A stretch of DNA of 64,000 nt from Dryas octopetala. Its lineage: Eukaryota > Streptophyta > Magnoliopsida > Rosales > Rosaceae. Numbering within the stretch: position 1 is the stretch's first letter; every line of letters starts with the position of its first letter. The notes under the pieces are model-generated. The model had not been told where the DNA came from, searched no databases, and saw only the letters and a list, made by a program, of their open reading frames with translations. The translations under genes were made by a program, and so were the position numbers. This document shows positions 1-12,700 of the stretch, piece by piece. The stretch is from the NCBI GenBank assembly GCA_963921425.1, contig OY992833.1, positions 18,331,738 through 18,395,737 of the forward strand, given 5' to 3'.

Positions 1-1064
1 TTAAATAATTTTCAACTTGTTTTGCTAAAACACTGATTAGGCTTTTGTTTTTTGAGTATAGAACTCGACAAGTTTTTGTGTTGGCCCTTCTAGGTATGAA
101 TGAATTGAGGATTTTTGTTGTGTTTCAAACAATTAATATTAGTGTTGTATAATCAGTGAGGGTGGAGCTTAAGATATTTATATGAGACGGATGGCTCTCC
201 AGGTTTTTGGCTTTTATGATGTTTGTGACTACTTGCAGACACCCAATAGATCAATATATATATACACTCATTTTAATTTGTTGTTGTTGTTATTGGTATT
301 TAAATTTGTGAATTGAGTAAGGGGTTGGTATAATTGTATAATATGTTTGTGGTACATGTTGCTTGATTATGCAAAGTAATGATTTAATTCTGCTGTTTTC
401 TCTATTCAAGCAATAGCATAAGATTAGTCAACAATGAACCTCCGTGCTTTTTATATGATTTTGAATCAGCTTCACTTTTATTTAAATTTCAAGAGTAATT
501 ATTCTTGGTTTCTTATTCTCTCTTGTATCTCTACAATCATGGTACCTTCAATGTGATAGTTTCAATCTTTCAAGAATTGTTGGAGAAATATATAGACTGA
601 TATAGTGATATCATACTTTGAACCTTGATTGTAACTAAGAAAATGATGATTGATTTGTAATTTCATCTCTGTTCTATCTTTATCTAAACCTGGAAGTCAG
701 AGTGTGAAATGTATATAAATTCGATTAAATATGTACTTTTTTGTGTCATTATGGAACTCACAAAGTTATTTTTTATGCGTTTTCTTGCATACAGTGTTAT
801 ATTGTAAAGATTTTTTTATTGTACATCAAGTTTTTGCCTTCTTCTGCTCCTGTATTTTTTTCTTAGGTATTATGGTGTTTATATAGAGTTTCTCCTTTTC
901 TCCATCCTCTTTAGCATATGTAATGATTAAAAACTTCCAGAACAAAATTTCGATCAATCATTTGTATTTCTGATGATTTATTCTATGGATTGAATTAATG
1001 AATTCCAATGTATACTAAAGTAGATATTGGATATATGGCTTTGACATTGCTTCATTCTGTCCAG
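1..1064. other. A+T-rich upstream region, probably intron
   Basis: No convincing coding sequence is seen. The stretch ends in a pyrimidine-rich tract and TCTGTCCAG followed by GTTCTTACG, a good splice acceptor just before the kelch-like gene. I infer that at least the distal part is an intron, and that one or more upstream exons, 5' UTR or coding, lie left of the window or are too short to see. Confidence 0.4.
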
Positions 1065-1086
1065 GTTCTTACGAAAGGGTCAATCC

Positions 1087-3105
1087 ATGGAGGGGAGGAA
1101 AGCTACATCTGTTTTTGTGCTGTTAACTAGTGCTGGTGGCCCATATTGTGGAGCACTATATGAAGTAAAAATCCAACAAGGAGGAGAAATTTTGGGTGAA
1201 GAAGTAAAAGGCGATCCCAAATTACTTGACCCTGTATTCAACTTCTTTGATAATGGTTTGGTGCCCCGCCCAGCAGATTCCTTGTTGGGTGCGAGGTTCA
1301 ACAGCCCTTCGGATCTATACCTGTTTATACCTTACCCACGCCGTCCCAACTCCCCTCCCTGTATATCCGACCTAACGGGGTATGTTTTTCACACTGAGGA
1401 TGGATCATTGGAATCATTGAAGCCACATAAAGCATGGAAGCGATTTGGAAATGTTATTTCTGCATATGGCAAGTTGTATTTTCTTGGAGGTCCAGGACCC
1501 TACCCATGGATCCCAGACCCATCCTTCGAATGTTATGATCCTTCCAATAAATCTTGGGAGTCTCTACCTCGTTTTCCACCCTATACTGACGAATGGGCCT
1601 ACATGAGTATAACTGGTTATGCTGTCTATTATGGTTGTATATTGGTTTCATTGTCTGCCTGCAGGAAATATCAATTCATGGTTTTTCATATAGCTACTAA
1701 AACATGGCATAAAGTCAAATGTGAAGGTGGGGATAGTTGTAAATATTATCCTTTCAAGGGAAGGGCAGTGGTTGTAGACGATACTATCTATGCCTTATCT
1801 TGCTATTTCGGTGAGGTTATAGCATTCTGTTTGAGTATGGATCCAAAGTACGAAGGTGGTATTATCTATTCTCTAGGCAATCCATTCTTGTTGCCAGGTC
1901 TGAAGTCTAAATGTGAAGGGGACGATGAGTATAATATGGGAACGGAATATCTAGTTCATTTGGGAAACATGAATTTTTGTCTTTTTCAGACTATCACAGA
2001 AGAGATAAGACCTGCGTCACAATATTTGTGGATCACAACGTTCAAAATTGTCAATGAAAGAGGGGGAGCTGGAAAACATATCAAGACCCTACATTCTACT
2101 GTCCGTGATATGATGGTTACTGAGTGTGTACGTTGGGGTAGCCTCTTTATTAGTTTCAGCTTCACGCCGTAAGTTTTTCACGTCTTTTTCTTCCCAATAA
2201 TTTCAACATACTGGGATTCTGTTGTATCTTTTATGTAACCTTATATAATTTCTGATTACTTTATGTCTTAGAGACTGGGAGGACTTTGAACCCAAGGAAG
2301 AAACTCTGGCTACCATGAAAGAGCGAAAAGGAGAAAATAAAGAAGAAACTAAAGGCAAAGGTGATTCAGCAAATGAAGAAGAAACAAAGGGCAAGGTAAC
2401 TTACCATCCTCACTTGGTCACTCACTCACTACTAATTGAATTCCCTAGCATTATTAATAGAAAAAGGAAAAAAGAAAAATGATGTTCTACAGCAGTCTAG
2501 AAACAGTGTTTCTCAATGCCTTAAAGAAAACAGAAGGGAAGCAAGCTACAAGTGCAACTGAATGTTTTTGTTTACATTGAAAATATTATTAATTATGTGT
2601 TAAATTTGTCTGGTATGATATCCATAATTTTCTATATGATTTTATGGAATAGGAGACAACAGTGGATGAGTATTCGATGTGTGAGGGGACTGAAAATGCG
2701 CTTTATGCTCTTCAATTGGCCTCGAAAAAGGTGAAACGTACACGTACATTATACTAATCGAATGTTTTTGTTTACATTGGGAATATTATCAATCATGCGC
2801 CAAATTTGTTTGGTACAATATCCATAATTTGCTAAATGTTTTGAACAGGAGATGACTGTGGATGAGCAATTGACAGTGGGGATGATAGATACTAAGGTTG
2901 ATGCTTGTCAATCGACTAAGAAAAAGGTGAAAGTCATGCGTGTGTATATGAAATCTTTTTATTTGCTAATGCCCATGAATCAGAAGAATCAAATTGTGTA
3001 TTGTCTTAATTTTTTTTCCAGTCTGAGTTCTAGTTTCTGATAATAAAATTGGGTTTGCAGGTGATGGCCAAAAAGAAACAACGCAGACGGAAACCAAAGT
3101 TCTGA
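1087..3105 (+). CDS. Kelch-like protein with charged basic tail, five exons
   Basis: Exons inferred from GT/AG sites and phase: 1087-2168, 2272-2395, 2653-2730, 2849-2926 and 3061-3105, giving 468 residues. The first exon carries kelch-like units: an ISAYGKLYFLGG strand near residues 124-135, the FECYDPSNKSWESLP unit near 147-161, and GRAVVVDDTIYALS near 225-238. No F-box is visible. Exons 2-5 encode a Glu/Lys-rich tail ending in a basic KKKQRRRKPK stretch, which could be a nuclear localisation signal (inference). The ATG at 1087 is the first in the exon, but the frame stays open back to the acceptor at 1064, so an upstream coding exon is possible. Exons 3 and 4 are both 78 nt and arose by tandem duplication. 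The kelch-like beta-propeller call rests on motif spacing only; the partner and role are unknown. It is the only long intron-containing gene recognised in the window. Confidence 0.75.
2565..2926 (+). repeat. Tandem duplication of intron plus 78-nt exon
   Basis: The block 2565-2730 is repeated at about 2757-2926. Both copies begin with a similar intron stretch (AATGTTTTTGTTTACATTG) and contain a 78-nt in-phase exon starting GAGAYRACWGTGGATGAG and ending AAAAAG before GTGAAA. The two exons encode related but diverged 26-residue peptides (ETTVDEY... and EMTVDEQ...), so the tail was lengthened by duplicating an exon with its intron. Confidence 0.75.
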
Positions 3106-3970
3106 TCAAAGAAAATCTTTTAAAAGGAAACACTTTCTTTTACTCGTTTCCTTCTTTGCTGCTCATCTTTTGAGGGTCATGTTGAGTAGGAAATGAACCT
3201 CTTGCCTTTGAATTTATTCATTTTGCGCAAGTATGGGTAGGACACATGCAACCACTAGTTGACTTGTAACTATACTTTGATGAGACTGCATTTTTGCCAT
3301 TGTGAAGGGTCCCGATGTTTCATATAACCGATTTCACGTGATCTCATATATGTGAATTGTTTCTGAATTATGCCTTAGAAGGGGTGAACCAAAACCCTGG
3401 TAATTTGTAATTATTTTATTTTGACAGAATTTGCTTGAGCTGAGACTGCTGGTGGAGAATTCGACCATTGTTTTATTTTGCGAAAGAAAACATCGTTGGC
3501 ATGTTATCCTGCAGAAATGAATAGGCAGCCTTTGTAATGGGTTACTCGGTGGCTACATTTTAGAATGGGTTATAACATTTCGTTATTTTGGGAAGTGGCT
3601 TAGCGCGCAAGTTAATTTACTATGTATGTTATAAGCTTTCCTATTTTGCTTTGCTTAAAAAGAAAAAACAAAAGAAAAAATCAAACAGATACGGTACTAA
3701 TTAAGTGATGCAGGGGATCCTTGCATAACAACAAACTTACACGTATGTACAATACTGTTAACAAGTGTGTTGTCCGACCATTACATGAATCAATATTCCA
3801 TCATGACATCTAATTGAAACCTCTAAAATTGAGTCCTAATTAACCTTTTAAACTCAAAAGCCCTATTATTTTATTTTGTGGGACAGTCAAGGGCTTTCTG
3901 AACTCTCGATTTGGGGAAAATTAATACAAAGCAGCCAATTATTCCTAGAATTTTAAGACCGAGCTCCGAT
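3106..3970. other. 3' region of the kelch-like gene and intergenic DNA
   Basis: A+T-rich, with no coding potential that I can support. It should include the 3' UTR of the gene ending at 3105. Confidence 0.4.
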
Positions 3971-3976
3971 TGCTTG

Positions 3977-4285
3977 CTGTTTAAGACATAGTATTTATTG
4001 AGAGTAAAATAAAGTGTACAACCTAGGAACTCTTATAAAACAAATGAAAATAAAGAGAGGAGATTGAGAATATTACAAGAGAGAACAATGAGAAGATTTC
4101 AAGGATGATCCCTTCTTTCATTAGGTGGCCTATTTATAGGCATACAATTGCTTGGATAATACTCCAAAAACTTGGAGATCACTCCAAGTTTACTTGGGGA
4201 CCAATTCCAATTAGGACTTGCAATCTACTCCAAGTTTCCATTTATTACATGTAGGCATTCACATATGCTATATTATATACAATAC
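3977..4285 (-). mobile_element. LTR-like fragment (minus orientation), copy 1
   Basis: Read on the minus strand, this stretch has the order of an LTR: an upstream part with repeated CTTGGAGT words, a CCTATAAATAGGCC TATA box (plus 4127-4142), a pyrimidine-rich leader, and AATAAA signals near 4000. About 190 bp are shared with 7215-7410. It resembles a short Copia-type solo LTR, but no clear TSD or TG/CA ends were found, so the limits are approximate. Confidence 0.45.
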
Positions 4286-4293
4286 TTCCTCTT

Positions 4294-4326
<33 letters not shown>

Positions 4327-4330
<4 letters not shown>

Positions 4331-4719
4331 CCCCTTCAGGTGTGGAATCTCGTTAAATGTGGGATGGGGCGGATAGGCCCACTCAATGTAGTCTTTCAAC
4401 AATCCAAACCGTCTATATTTTAGGTTTCTATTCATAGATCATCTTTGCAAAAATTAGCCAAATCGAAAATCATTTGTCTATCTAACTTTGATCAAACAAA
4501 TAGACAAACCAAATATTTTTGATAAAACCGTCTATTTGTTTGATCAAAGTTAGATACGCAAAAGATTTCCAATGTGGCTAATTTTTTGCAAGGATGATCT
4601 ATGAATAGAGGTCTAAAAAATAGACAGTTCGGATTGTTAAAAAACTACATGGAATGGGCCCATCCACCCCATCCCACATTTAGCACTAAATGTAGGATCC
4701 CACACTTTAAGCTCTCGGT
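4327..4719. mobile_element. Hairpin (foldback) MITE set in TA repeats
   Basis: The two halves are inverted copies of each other, arms about 165 bp. The centre has TTTGATCAAACAAATAGAC facing its reverse complement across a short loop near 4510-4530. Both outer ends lie in TATATA tracts (4297-4326 and 4719-4743), so a TA target is possible but the TSD cannot be separated from the microsatellite. It has no coding capacity. Confidence 0.7.
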
Positions 4720-4958
4720 ATATATATATATATATATATATATGTCCACTAGGTTCAGTACGGTTACCGAATCGGGAACACCAAATTGGTGTACCGAATC
4801 GAGAACCACAAACTGGACTCTTAGAGAGAGATAAAATGAAGAGAAAGATTTCGGATGGAAGAAGAAGACTGTGAAAGACATATGACTATTTAATTTCTCT
4901 AAATATGATGTGGTTGTTGAAAAGACCATTAGATTATAAATAGTAATTGTAGCCATTA

Positions 4959-6888
4959 TGTTAGACCTCGGAAAAAATTTTGTGTTTTATTTCCTGAGTT
5001 ATTTATTTTTTAGGTTACTTTGAATTTCTTATTGAAAATGTTAGGATTTTTGTGTAAACCCTAGAAATCCAAACTTAGTTTTAAGTCCATAAGAAATTAG
5101 TATTTGCCGCTACGAGTACGTAGCATTTTTCAGAACATTTTTGGATGACCGATTGTATTTTTGGCGAGTGTTTGAAGTTGGAAACGTGTGAGAAAATAAG
5201 TGGATGAGATGACAAGATCTCAACCATTGATCAAGTTGATCAAATGGTTGAGAAGTTGACAGCCAAATTGGAGAGAGAGTGAGGCAGCTGGCGCGTAGAA
5301 GCGAGGAGAAGAATTGAGAACTCGGTGGAACATTGTGGAATGCACCATCGAGGGCTCGGCTTGGTGGCAAGCGATCAGCAAGGCCTGCCAAGCGCTTGGC
5401 AGTCCGACGAGGGCTCGACAGCCAATCTATATATACCCCCCCTCCCAGCTTGTTTTCTAGCTTCGCGTATCATTTCCTCTCACCCGTAAGTTTTCTCTCC
5501 TGCAAACTGAAATCACCCTCTCACCTGCAAACCAAAATCACTTCATATCCTTTAGAGTAATCAAACGTTTTGCGTATTGAATTTGACAGTGAATTCAATA
5601 GTGGATTCGGATTGATTACTCAATCTTTTGGTAAGATTTCCAAACTGACGATTTGGTTATTTAATTTCTGATTAAGATTTTATTATGATTTGGATTTAGA
5701 TTTAGATTTTTTATTTGAATAATTGTTCTTGGTTAGAAGTTAACTAAGGATTACATCAATTTCCCAATATTTGGACCCGGTGAAGTAGAGAGCTGTAAAT
5801 TGGATTTGTATTGTGGATATCAAGCTGAACAAAGAATTCCAGGTAGGGGGAATCTCACACCCTGCTAGTGGCCCTATTTTATTGCATGTATTATATATGC
5901 TAGTATAAACTGAATGCATAAGAAATTTGCATAGTTTGTGATTGTCATATGTGGCGTGGTTTTTGTCCTATATTGTGATAATTGAATTGTTAGGATGACT
6001 TGAAGTAAGTGGTCACCATAGAGTTGACCTTGAGTTTCGATCCCCTAAACCTCTGGAGGCGGTTATACAGTTAGGCTGGTAGCAGTCAATTTATCTTGGC
6101 GTCTAGTCTAAAGTTGTAGTAACCAAGAATAGATACTCTCGCTACCAAATCAGTTTTTACTGATAATCCAGGTAGGATGGTAGTTGACCAATTTTAAGTT
6201 CAATCATCAGGTATTGTATTAGGAACGTTCCGAAATGTTTTTATTAATTGTTTGAGCATGCAAATGGTTTCGAACTGATATTGATTATCTAGTTGTGCAT
6301 TGTGCTATTTTGATGTGTTTCATTAGCTATTTAGTATAAATATGTTCGTACTATCTTAAAACCTAGCCAAGGTCCCCTGAGAGGAAGCTATGATCGTATG
6401 TGATGTTTACCCTTACTGTACTCTTTGAGTGCAGAAAACATAGTGGTTGACAACTTGGACTGAAGGTGCGGCCTTACTACTTGTCAAGTCTCCGATTTGT
6501 CGGATTTTGATCCTTTCTATTTGGGCAGGTCGGTTATGATCTTTGTGGATCACTTTTGCTATGTAAATTAGCGTGCTGTTGTCTTTTGGGTTTGTTTTGT
6601 AAATTATCAAACATCTATCTTTGGGTTGGTTATTTTTGTAATTTTCCTCGAGATTACTTTTAAACTTATCTGTAACTTTGTTGGGTTGGTTTAAATGTAA
6701 ATACTTTATTTAGATTTTATATTTCCGCTAGCAATTTATCTCTGATCCAACCAGTTTTTTTTATTATTAATAAGGCTTACCTATTTTGAAAATATTTAGG
6801 AGTATAATACTTGGGGTTTGAGTATTATATTTTCGAGTATTCTTAAGGTAGGTGCCGCTGTGATGGACCCGGATTTTGGGGCGTCTCA
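4959..6888 (+). mobile_element. Solo LTR, Ty3/Gypsy-like, TSD CATTA
   Basis: The block starts TGTTAGACC and ends GGGGCGTCTCA, and is flanked on both sides by CATTA (4954-4958 and 6889-6893), the 5-bp duplication of LTR-retrotransposon integration. A promoter-like CTATATATACC lies near 5426, with a C-rich stretch after it. No gag-pol region or second LTR is present, so this is a solo LTR left by LTR-LTR recombination. Assignment to Ty3/Gypsy rests on the roughly 1.9-kb length and the GGGGCG...TCA terminus and is an inference. Open frames inside, such as 5333-5560, are incidental. Confidence 0.8.
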
Positions 6889-6893
6889 CATTA

Positions 6894-7214
6894 GATTTGA
6901 ATTGGGTAAAATAGTCTTTTAACAATAATGATATTAATTTAATGTGGCAAATAAATAGTGATGTGTTAAAAATAATTTTGCCACATCATATTAGGGCACA
7001 TGGATCTTGTGCCTTACTAGGGCACAAAATCTTTTCCTTTATATAAATGGATCATGAATGGTAAATTAAGTATTTATTGATCCAAAATAAAGGTAAGTGC
7101 AGTATGATTGTTAAGGGAGTAATTAACCAATAGAATAAAGAAGTATCATGCCTGAAAAAAGAACAATGAAACAATTTATGTAATTGAATATAAAAAAATC
7201 TGAAAGGGCCAAGG
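6894..7214. other. Intergenic A+T-rich DNA
   Basis: No gene seen. It has short internal repeats (GGGCACA words near 6990-7030) of unclear meaning. Confidence 0.4.
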
Positions 7215-7410
7215 ATTTTTCAAGGATGATCCCTTCTTTCATTAGGTGGCCTATTTATAGACATAAAATTGGTTGGATAATACTTCAAGAACTTGGAGAT
7301 CACTCCAAGTTTACTTGGCGACCAATTCCAAGACTTGGAAGCTACTCCAAGTTTCCATTTATTACATGCATGTAGACATCCACATATGCTATATTATTTA
7401 CAACATGAAC
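7215..7410 (-). mobile_element. LTR-like fragment (minus orientation), copy 2
   Basis: About 190 bp closely match 4101-4285, including the CCTATAAATAGG-like TATA box on the minus strand near 7247-7262 and the repeated CTTGGAGT words. The pyrimidine-rich and AATAAA part seen in copy 1 is missing, so this copy is shorter or truncated. It lies just right of the solo LTR at 4959-6888, with copy 1 to the left. Confidence 0.5.
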
Positions 7411-7819
7411 AAATTATTAAGACCAATAATCCTTTCTACCAAGCCTCCTAGCCAAATTATTCATATCCATTGATTCCCTTCTAGTGCAAGCTGATGTGAA
7501 TTGAATGTGGATAGCAGTTGAGTGGATAATTGCACATAACTAGGTCACGAATGCTTATTGTGCTCCCTGATCAACAATTTATTCACCTTTCATCAATTGG
7601 TCGAGTCACACGCCTTAGGGAGCAGTAGCAACTGTTGATGCGAGTGCTACTATGCACACTTTAAATATCATCAATTAAAGTCAAGACGTACATCACATAT
7701 TCCACTCTTTCTTCAGCACTCATCAAGAAAGAGTGTGTGATGAATTTCTCCATTACTACTCGATACTCTTCAATATCGATCAATCGTCAATTTATTCCTT
7801 AAAAAAAATGTATTTGATA

Positions 7820-8710
7820 AAATAATAAATGTGTTAAGGCATATATTTTTTAATAAAATTTTTAGAACACCAAAGAACTTACGTAGGAGGTTAGTCAAGT
7901 TATATTCAAACAATAATTACGGATCATTTGAAGAGAATTGAAATATATTTTCGAGCATATGCTTAAATTCTCTCAAATCTTAAATATTATTACTAAGTAG
8001 GAATAAAAGAAAAACCAATTCCTACTAAATAAAAATATTAAACCAAATAAAAAATACCTCCATAAAAACCAAATCAGAGCTTTTTACCACATCACTTTTT
8101 CAATCCTAATGCAAAATTTTCGCTATATAAATAAAATAAACTACAATTAAATAACTAATTTGAAATATTTAAGAAGAAAAACCAAGAACTAAATAATATA
8201 TACATGCCTTGTGGTTTTTTTTTCTTTAGAAAAACCACTCATGCAGCCGAGTTAAGAAACTCGAATAGAGTGTCCAAATCTGTATGTCAATCTTTTCAAA
8301 ATTTACATATTTTGCACCATGGATATACACATGTCGTAAGAATCGAAAAAGATCAAATGACACTTCATCATTATATTCATATTCATTTTTTTTTATATAG
8401 ATTGTTTTTAGTACATCACCCATGCATTGATTTTGTATATATTTCACTTCTCATACTCGATCAATAAAAGAACCTTGATCAACTTCTATATCGAGTGCTT
8501 TGCGAAATTTGTGCTGGTCCATTAGCTTTTTATTTTTAAAAACTTGATAATGCATATATTTTTATATAAGATTTGAAGAGCACAAAATAACTTACTTAGG
8601 GGGATTGGCCAAATATTCAAAAGATAATTTTGAATCAATTGAAGAGAATTGGAATTTATTTTCGAGCATATGCTTATAGTTTTTCAAATCTTGAATCTTC
8701 CACTGCTTAA
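7820..8710. repeat. Diverged direct duplication flanking A+T-rich DNA
   Basis: About 170 bp at 7820-7990 recur in diverged form at about 8545-8710. Both copies contain GAAGAGAATTGRAAT followed by ATTTTCGAGCATATGCTTA. The right copy overlaps the decayed kinase/KEN-like region on the minus strand, so the left copy is probably a duplicated piece of the same gene. Confidence 0.5.
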
Positions 8711-9240
8711 TGTTCACCAAGTCTCTCTAGGCTTTTCCAACATTGATGATTTTTATTGCCTCTGCGTATATGACATAATCATTCTTCCAACAAACCTGAC
8801 TTAATATACTCTTGATCATGAAAATATTTGATAGCTTATCTTGAAAGATTACTATACAAACAAATATAGTCAATTATAATGAAATTTTTAATAAATAAGA
8901 AATACTTACGAAATCGAATATCTCCACCAAATGTGCAATACATCATCTTTACAACTGAATGACATTTTGTAACAGATGATAAGAAGGTAGATAAATTACA
9001 GAATCATAAGTGTTAAACCTTTTCGATGCTCACAACATTTCCACGGGGAAAACTTTCACGCCGTCTCTTAAAATTCAAAAATTTTTGGGAGCTCTCTATT
9101 GCAAACGAAAGTAATTCAAAATCGCTTCTTGCTGCGAAGGGTGCATGACCCTGTTGATGTCCACAGACTAAAATGTAAATGATAGGAGCCACGGAAATGT
9201 ACATGCCAAGGATACTACCATTCACCTAAACAAAATTATA
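8204..9240 (-). pseudogene. Possible kinase/KEN-ribonuclease (IRE1-like) gene remnant
   Basis: Reading 5' to 3' on the minus strand, four protein-like blocks appear in order. First (about 9225-9013) is SVAPIIYILVCGHQQGHAPF, which resembles the subdomain IX stretch of IRE1-type kinases (an S-L-G-x-I-x-Y-x-x-x-G then HPFG pattern). Second (about 8965-8905) is KDDVLHIWWRYSIS running into a GTAAGT donor. Third (about 8790-8700) is KNDYVIYAEAIKIINVGKA then a stop. Fourth (8447-8226) contains FDLFRFLRHVYIHGAKY, which resembles the DLLRxIRN core of KEN ribonuclease domains. In-frame stops and missing segments argue against a working gene. The family call is an inference from two motifs in the right order; a decayed gene of another family is possible. 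Confidence 0.35.
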
Positions 9241-10170
9241 AAGGTGCTTTAAAAAAAAAAAAAAGTGACTAAAAAGAACTTAGTAGAGAAAAGTATAAAT
9301 AGTAAGTAAATTATATTTTGCACGAGAATATATCCCAGGTTTGTGAGATTAGGAATGTATCCCAGAATACAAACCAATATGGTTAATTATAATGAAATTT
9401 GTAGTTAAAAAAGAAATACTTACGAAATCGCATATCTCCACTAAGTATGCAATACATCATTTTTACAACTGATTAACATTTTGTAATATATTTTCGGGTA
9501 ATCAAATTTGACCTTTTATCTCTCATGTTCTATTTCTTCCAATCACTTAAAATAGAATCAAATTTGTCATAACACATAACCCAAAACTTCCTATATTAAG
9601 AATTAAAGCTAGCAAAGGCTTCAAAATATATTGATGTGGTAATGTAGAAGAGTGAAGGAATTAATTCACTTTGTTTTCATCTAATACTTTGTATGTGACA
9701 ATTTTACCATCCATTTTATTGCCATCCACGAAATGGATTGTTCCTTTTTCATTTTGATATTAGAGCTCATATTCATTAATACTTACACTTATCACTTGCG
9801 AAATAAATATACTTATTATATTTCTATACATACATTTCACACATTACATATATCTACAAGTTTAAATAAAAATAAAAATATTTGTAGATACGATAATGTA
9901 GTTAATTGAAATAAAATCTACATTCTTTTAAAAGATTACTACACACAACAATATATGCTTTGTCGACATCAATAATTTTTATTGCCTCTGCGTGTATGAC
10001 ATAGTTTGATTCCTTCCCTAAACCCGACTAAATATTATCGTTCATGATAAATATATTTGATAGTTTCAAAAAGTTTTTTGGATACAATAATGTAGTTAAT
10101 TGAAACAAATCTACATTTTTTATAAGAACACTACACCCAACAATATATAGTCAACTATAATGAAATTAAT

Positions 10171-10473
10171 TTATATTAGATAAAGAAATACGTACTGAAT
10201 TACAAATCTCCACCAAGTGTGTAATACATCATCATCAGCACTCATTGGCCTTTTATCTCTCATGTTCTCTTTCTTCTGATCACTTAAAATACAATCAAAT
10301 TTGTCATAACACATAACACATAACCCAAAACTTCCTATATTTAGAATTAAAACTAGCAAAGGCTTCAAAATATATTGATGTGGTAATGTAGAAGAGTGAA
10401 AGAACTTATTCACTTTGTTTTCATCTAATACTTTGTATGTGACAATTTTACCATCCATTTTATTGTCATTCAC
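10171..10473 (-). pseudogene. Array-unit open frame, copy in unit 2
   Basis: Open for 100 codons, but the first codon of that frame is GTG; the first ATG is at 10458, leaving 95 codons. The peptide has a hydrophobic segment (YILKPLLVLILNIGSFGLCV) and ends past the DDDVLHTWWRF block, where a splice-donor-like GTACGTATTT follows. I read it as a repeated exon fragment, not a free-standing gene. It belongs to no family I can name beyond the link to the neighbouring remnant. Confidence 0.4.
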
Positions 10474-10915
10474 GAAATAGATTGTTCCTTTTTCATTTTG
10501 ATATTAGAGCTCATATTCATTAATACTTACACTTATCACTTGCGAAATAAATATACTTATCATATTTCTATACATATATTTCACACATTACATATATCTA
10601 CATGTTTAAATAAAAATAAAAATATTTGTAGATACGATAATGTAGTTAATTGAAATAAAATCTACATTCTTTTAAAAGATTACTACACACAACAATATAG
10701 ACTTTGTCGACATCAATAATTTTTATTGCCTCTGCGTGTATTACATAGTTTGATTCATTCCCTAAACCCGACTAAATATTATCGTTCATGATGAATATAT
10801 TTGATAGTTTCAAAAAGTTTTTTTGATACAATAATGTAGTTAATTGAAACAAATATACATTTTTTTATAAGAACACTACACACAACAATATATAGTCAAC
10901 TATAATGAAATTAAT

Positions 10916-11218
10916 TTATATTAAATAAAGAAACACGTACTGAATTACAAATCTCCACCAAGTGTGTAATACATCATCATTACAACTCATTGGCCTTTTA
11001 TCTCTCATGTTCTCTTTCTTCTGATCATTTAAAATACAATCAAATTTTTCATAACACATAACACATAACCCAAAACTTCCTATATTTAGAATTAAAACTA
11101 GCAAAGGCTTCAAAATATATTGATGTGGTAATGTAGAAGAGTGAAATAACTTATTCACTTTGTTTTCATCTAATACTTTGTATGTGACAATTTTACCATC
11201 CATTTTATTGTCATCCAC
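10916..11218 (-). pseudogene. Array-unit open frame, copy in unit 3
   Basis: Nearly identical to the frame at 10171-10473, with a few substitutions (for example KLFHSS for KFFHSS). The first ATG is at 11203; the frame opens on GTG. The same hydrophobic segment and WWRF block are kept. Confidence 0.4.
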
Positions 11219-11659
11219 GAAATGGATTGTTCCTTTTTCATTTTGATATTAGAGCTCATATTCATTAATACTTACACTTATCACTTGCGAAATAAATATA
11301 CTTATCATATTTTTATACATACATTTCACACATTACATATATCTACAAGTTTAAATAAAAATAAAAATATTTGTAGATACGATAATGTAGTTAATTGAAA
11401 TAAAATCTACATTCTTTTAAAAGATTACTACACACAACAATATATGCTTTGTCGACATCAATAATTTTTATTGCCTCTGCGTGTATGACATAGTTTGATT
11501 CCTTCCCTAAACCCGACTAAATATTATCGTTCATGATAAATATATTTGATAGTTTCAAAAAGTTTTTTGGATACAATAATGTAGTTAATTGAAACAAATC
11601 TACATTTTTTATAAGAACACTACACCCAACAATATATAGTCAACTATAATGAAATTAAT

Positions 11660-11962
11660 TTATATTAGATAAAGAAATACGTATTGAATTACAAATCTCC
11701 ACCAAGTGTGTAATACATCATCATCACAACTCATTGGCCTTTTATCTCTCATGTTCTCTTTCTTCTGATCACTTAAAATACAATCAAATTTGTCATAACA
11801 CATAACACATAACCCAAAACTTCCTATATTTAGAATTAAAACTAGCAAAGGCTTCAAAATATATTGATGTGGTAATGTAGAAGAGTGAAAGAACTTATTC
11901 ACTTTGTTTTCATCTAATACTTTGTATGTGACAATTTTACCATCTATTTTATTGCCATCCAC
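11660..11962 (-). pseudogene. Array-unit open frame, copy in unit 4, ATG lost
   Basis: Same frame as the two units to the left, but the internal ATG has become ATA (NKIDGK instead of NKMDGK), so no ATG start remains near the front. This supports reading the frames as exon fragments rather than separate genes. Confidence 0.4.
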
Positions 11963-12412
11963 GAAATGGATTGTTTCTTTTTCATTTTGATATTAGAGCT
12001 CATATTCATTAATACTTACACTTATCACTTGCGAAATAAATATAATTATCATATTTCTATACATACATTTCACACATTACATATATCTACAAGTTTAAAT
12101 AAAAATAAAAATATTTGTAGATACGATAATGTAGTTAATTGAAATAAAATCTACATTCTTTTAAAAGATTACTACACACAACAATATAGACTTTGTCGAC
12201 ATCAATAATTTTTATTGCCTTTGCGTGTATGACATAGTTTGATTCCTTCCCTACACTCAACTAAATATTATCGTTCATGATGAATATATTTGATAGTTTC
12301 AAAAAGTTTTTTTGATACAATAATGTAATTAATTTAAACAAATCTACATTTTTTTATAAGAACACTACACACAATAATATATAGTCAACTATAATGAAAT
12401 TAATTTATATTA

Positions 12413-12700
12413 GATAAAGAAATACGTACTGAATTACAAATCTCCACCAAGTGTGTAATACATCATCATTACAACTCATTGGCCTTTTATCTCTCATGTT
12501 CTCTTTCTTCTGATCATTTAAAATACAATCAAATTTGTCATAACACATAACCCAAAACTTCCTATATTTAGAATTAAAGCTAGTAAAGGCTTCAAAATAT
12601 ATTGATGTGGTAATGTAGAAGAGTGAAAGAACTTATTCACTTTGTTTTCATTTAATACTTTGTATGTGACAATTTTACCATCCATTTTATTGCCATCCAC
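12413..12700 (-). pseudogene. Array-unit open frame, copy in unit 5, frameshifted
   Basis: Same segment as the other units, but a short deletion after GLCVM (loss of an ACATAACACATAAC repeat unit seen in the other copies) shifts the frame, so the protein stops early. The downstream KDDVLHTWWRF-type block is still readable in another frame. Confidence 0.4.

Noticed and set aside
5333..5560. 75-codon frame on the plus strand
   Set aside because: It lies wholly inside the solo LTR 4959-6888, over its promoter region.
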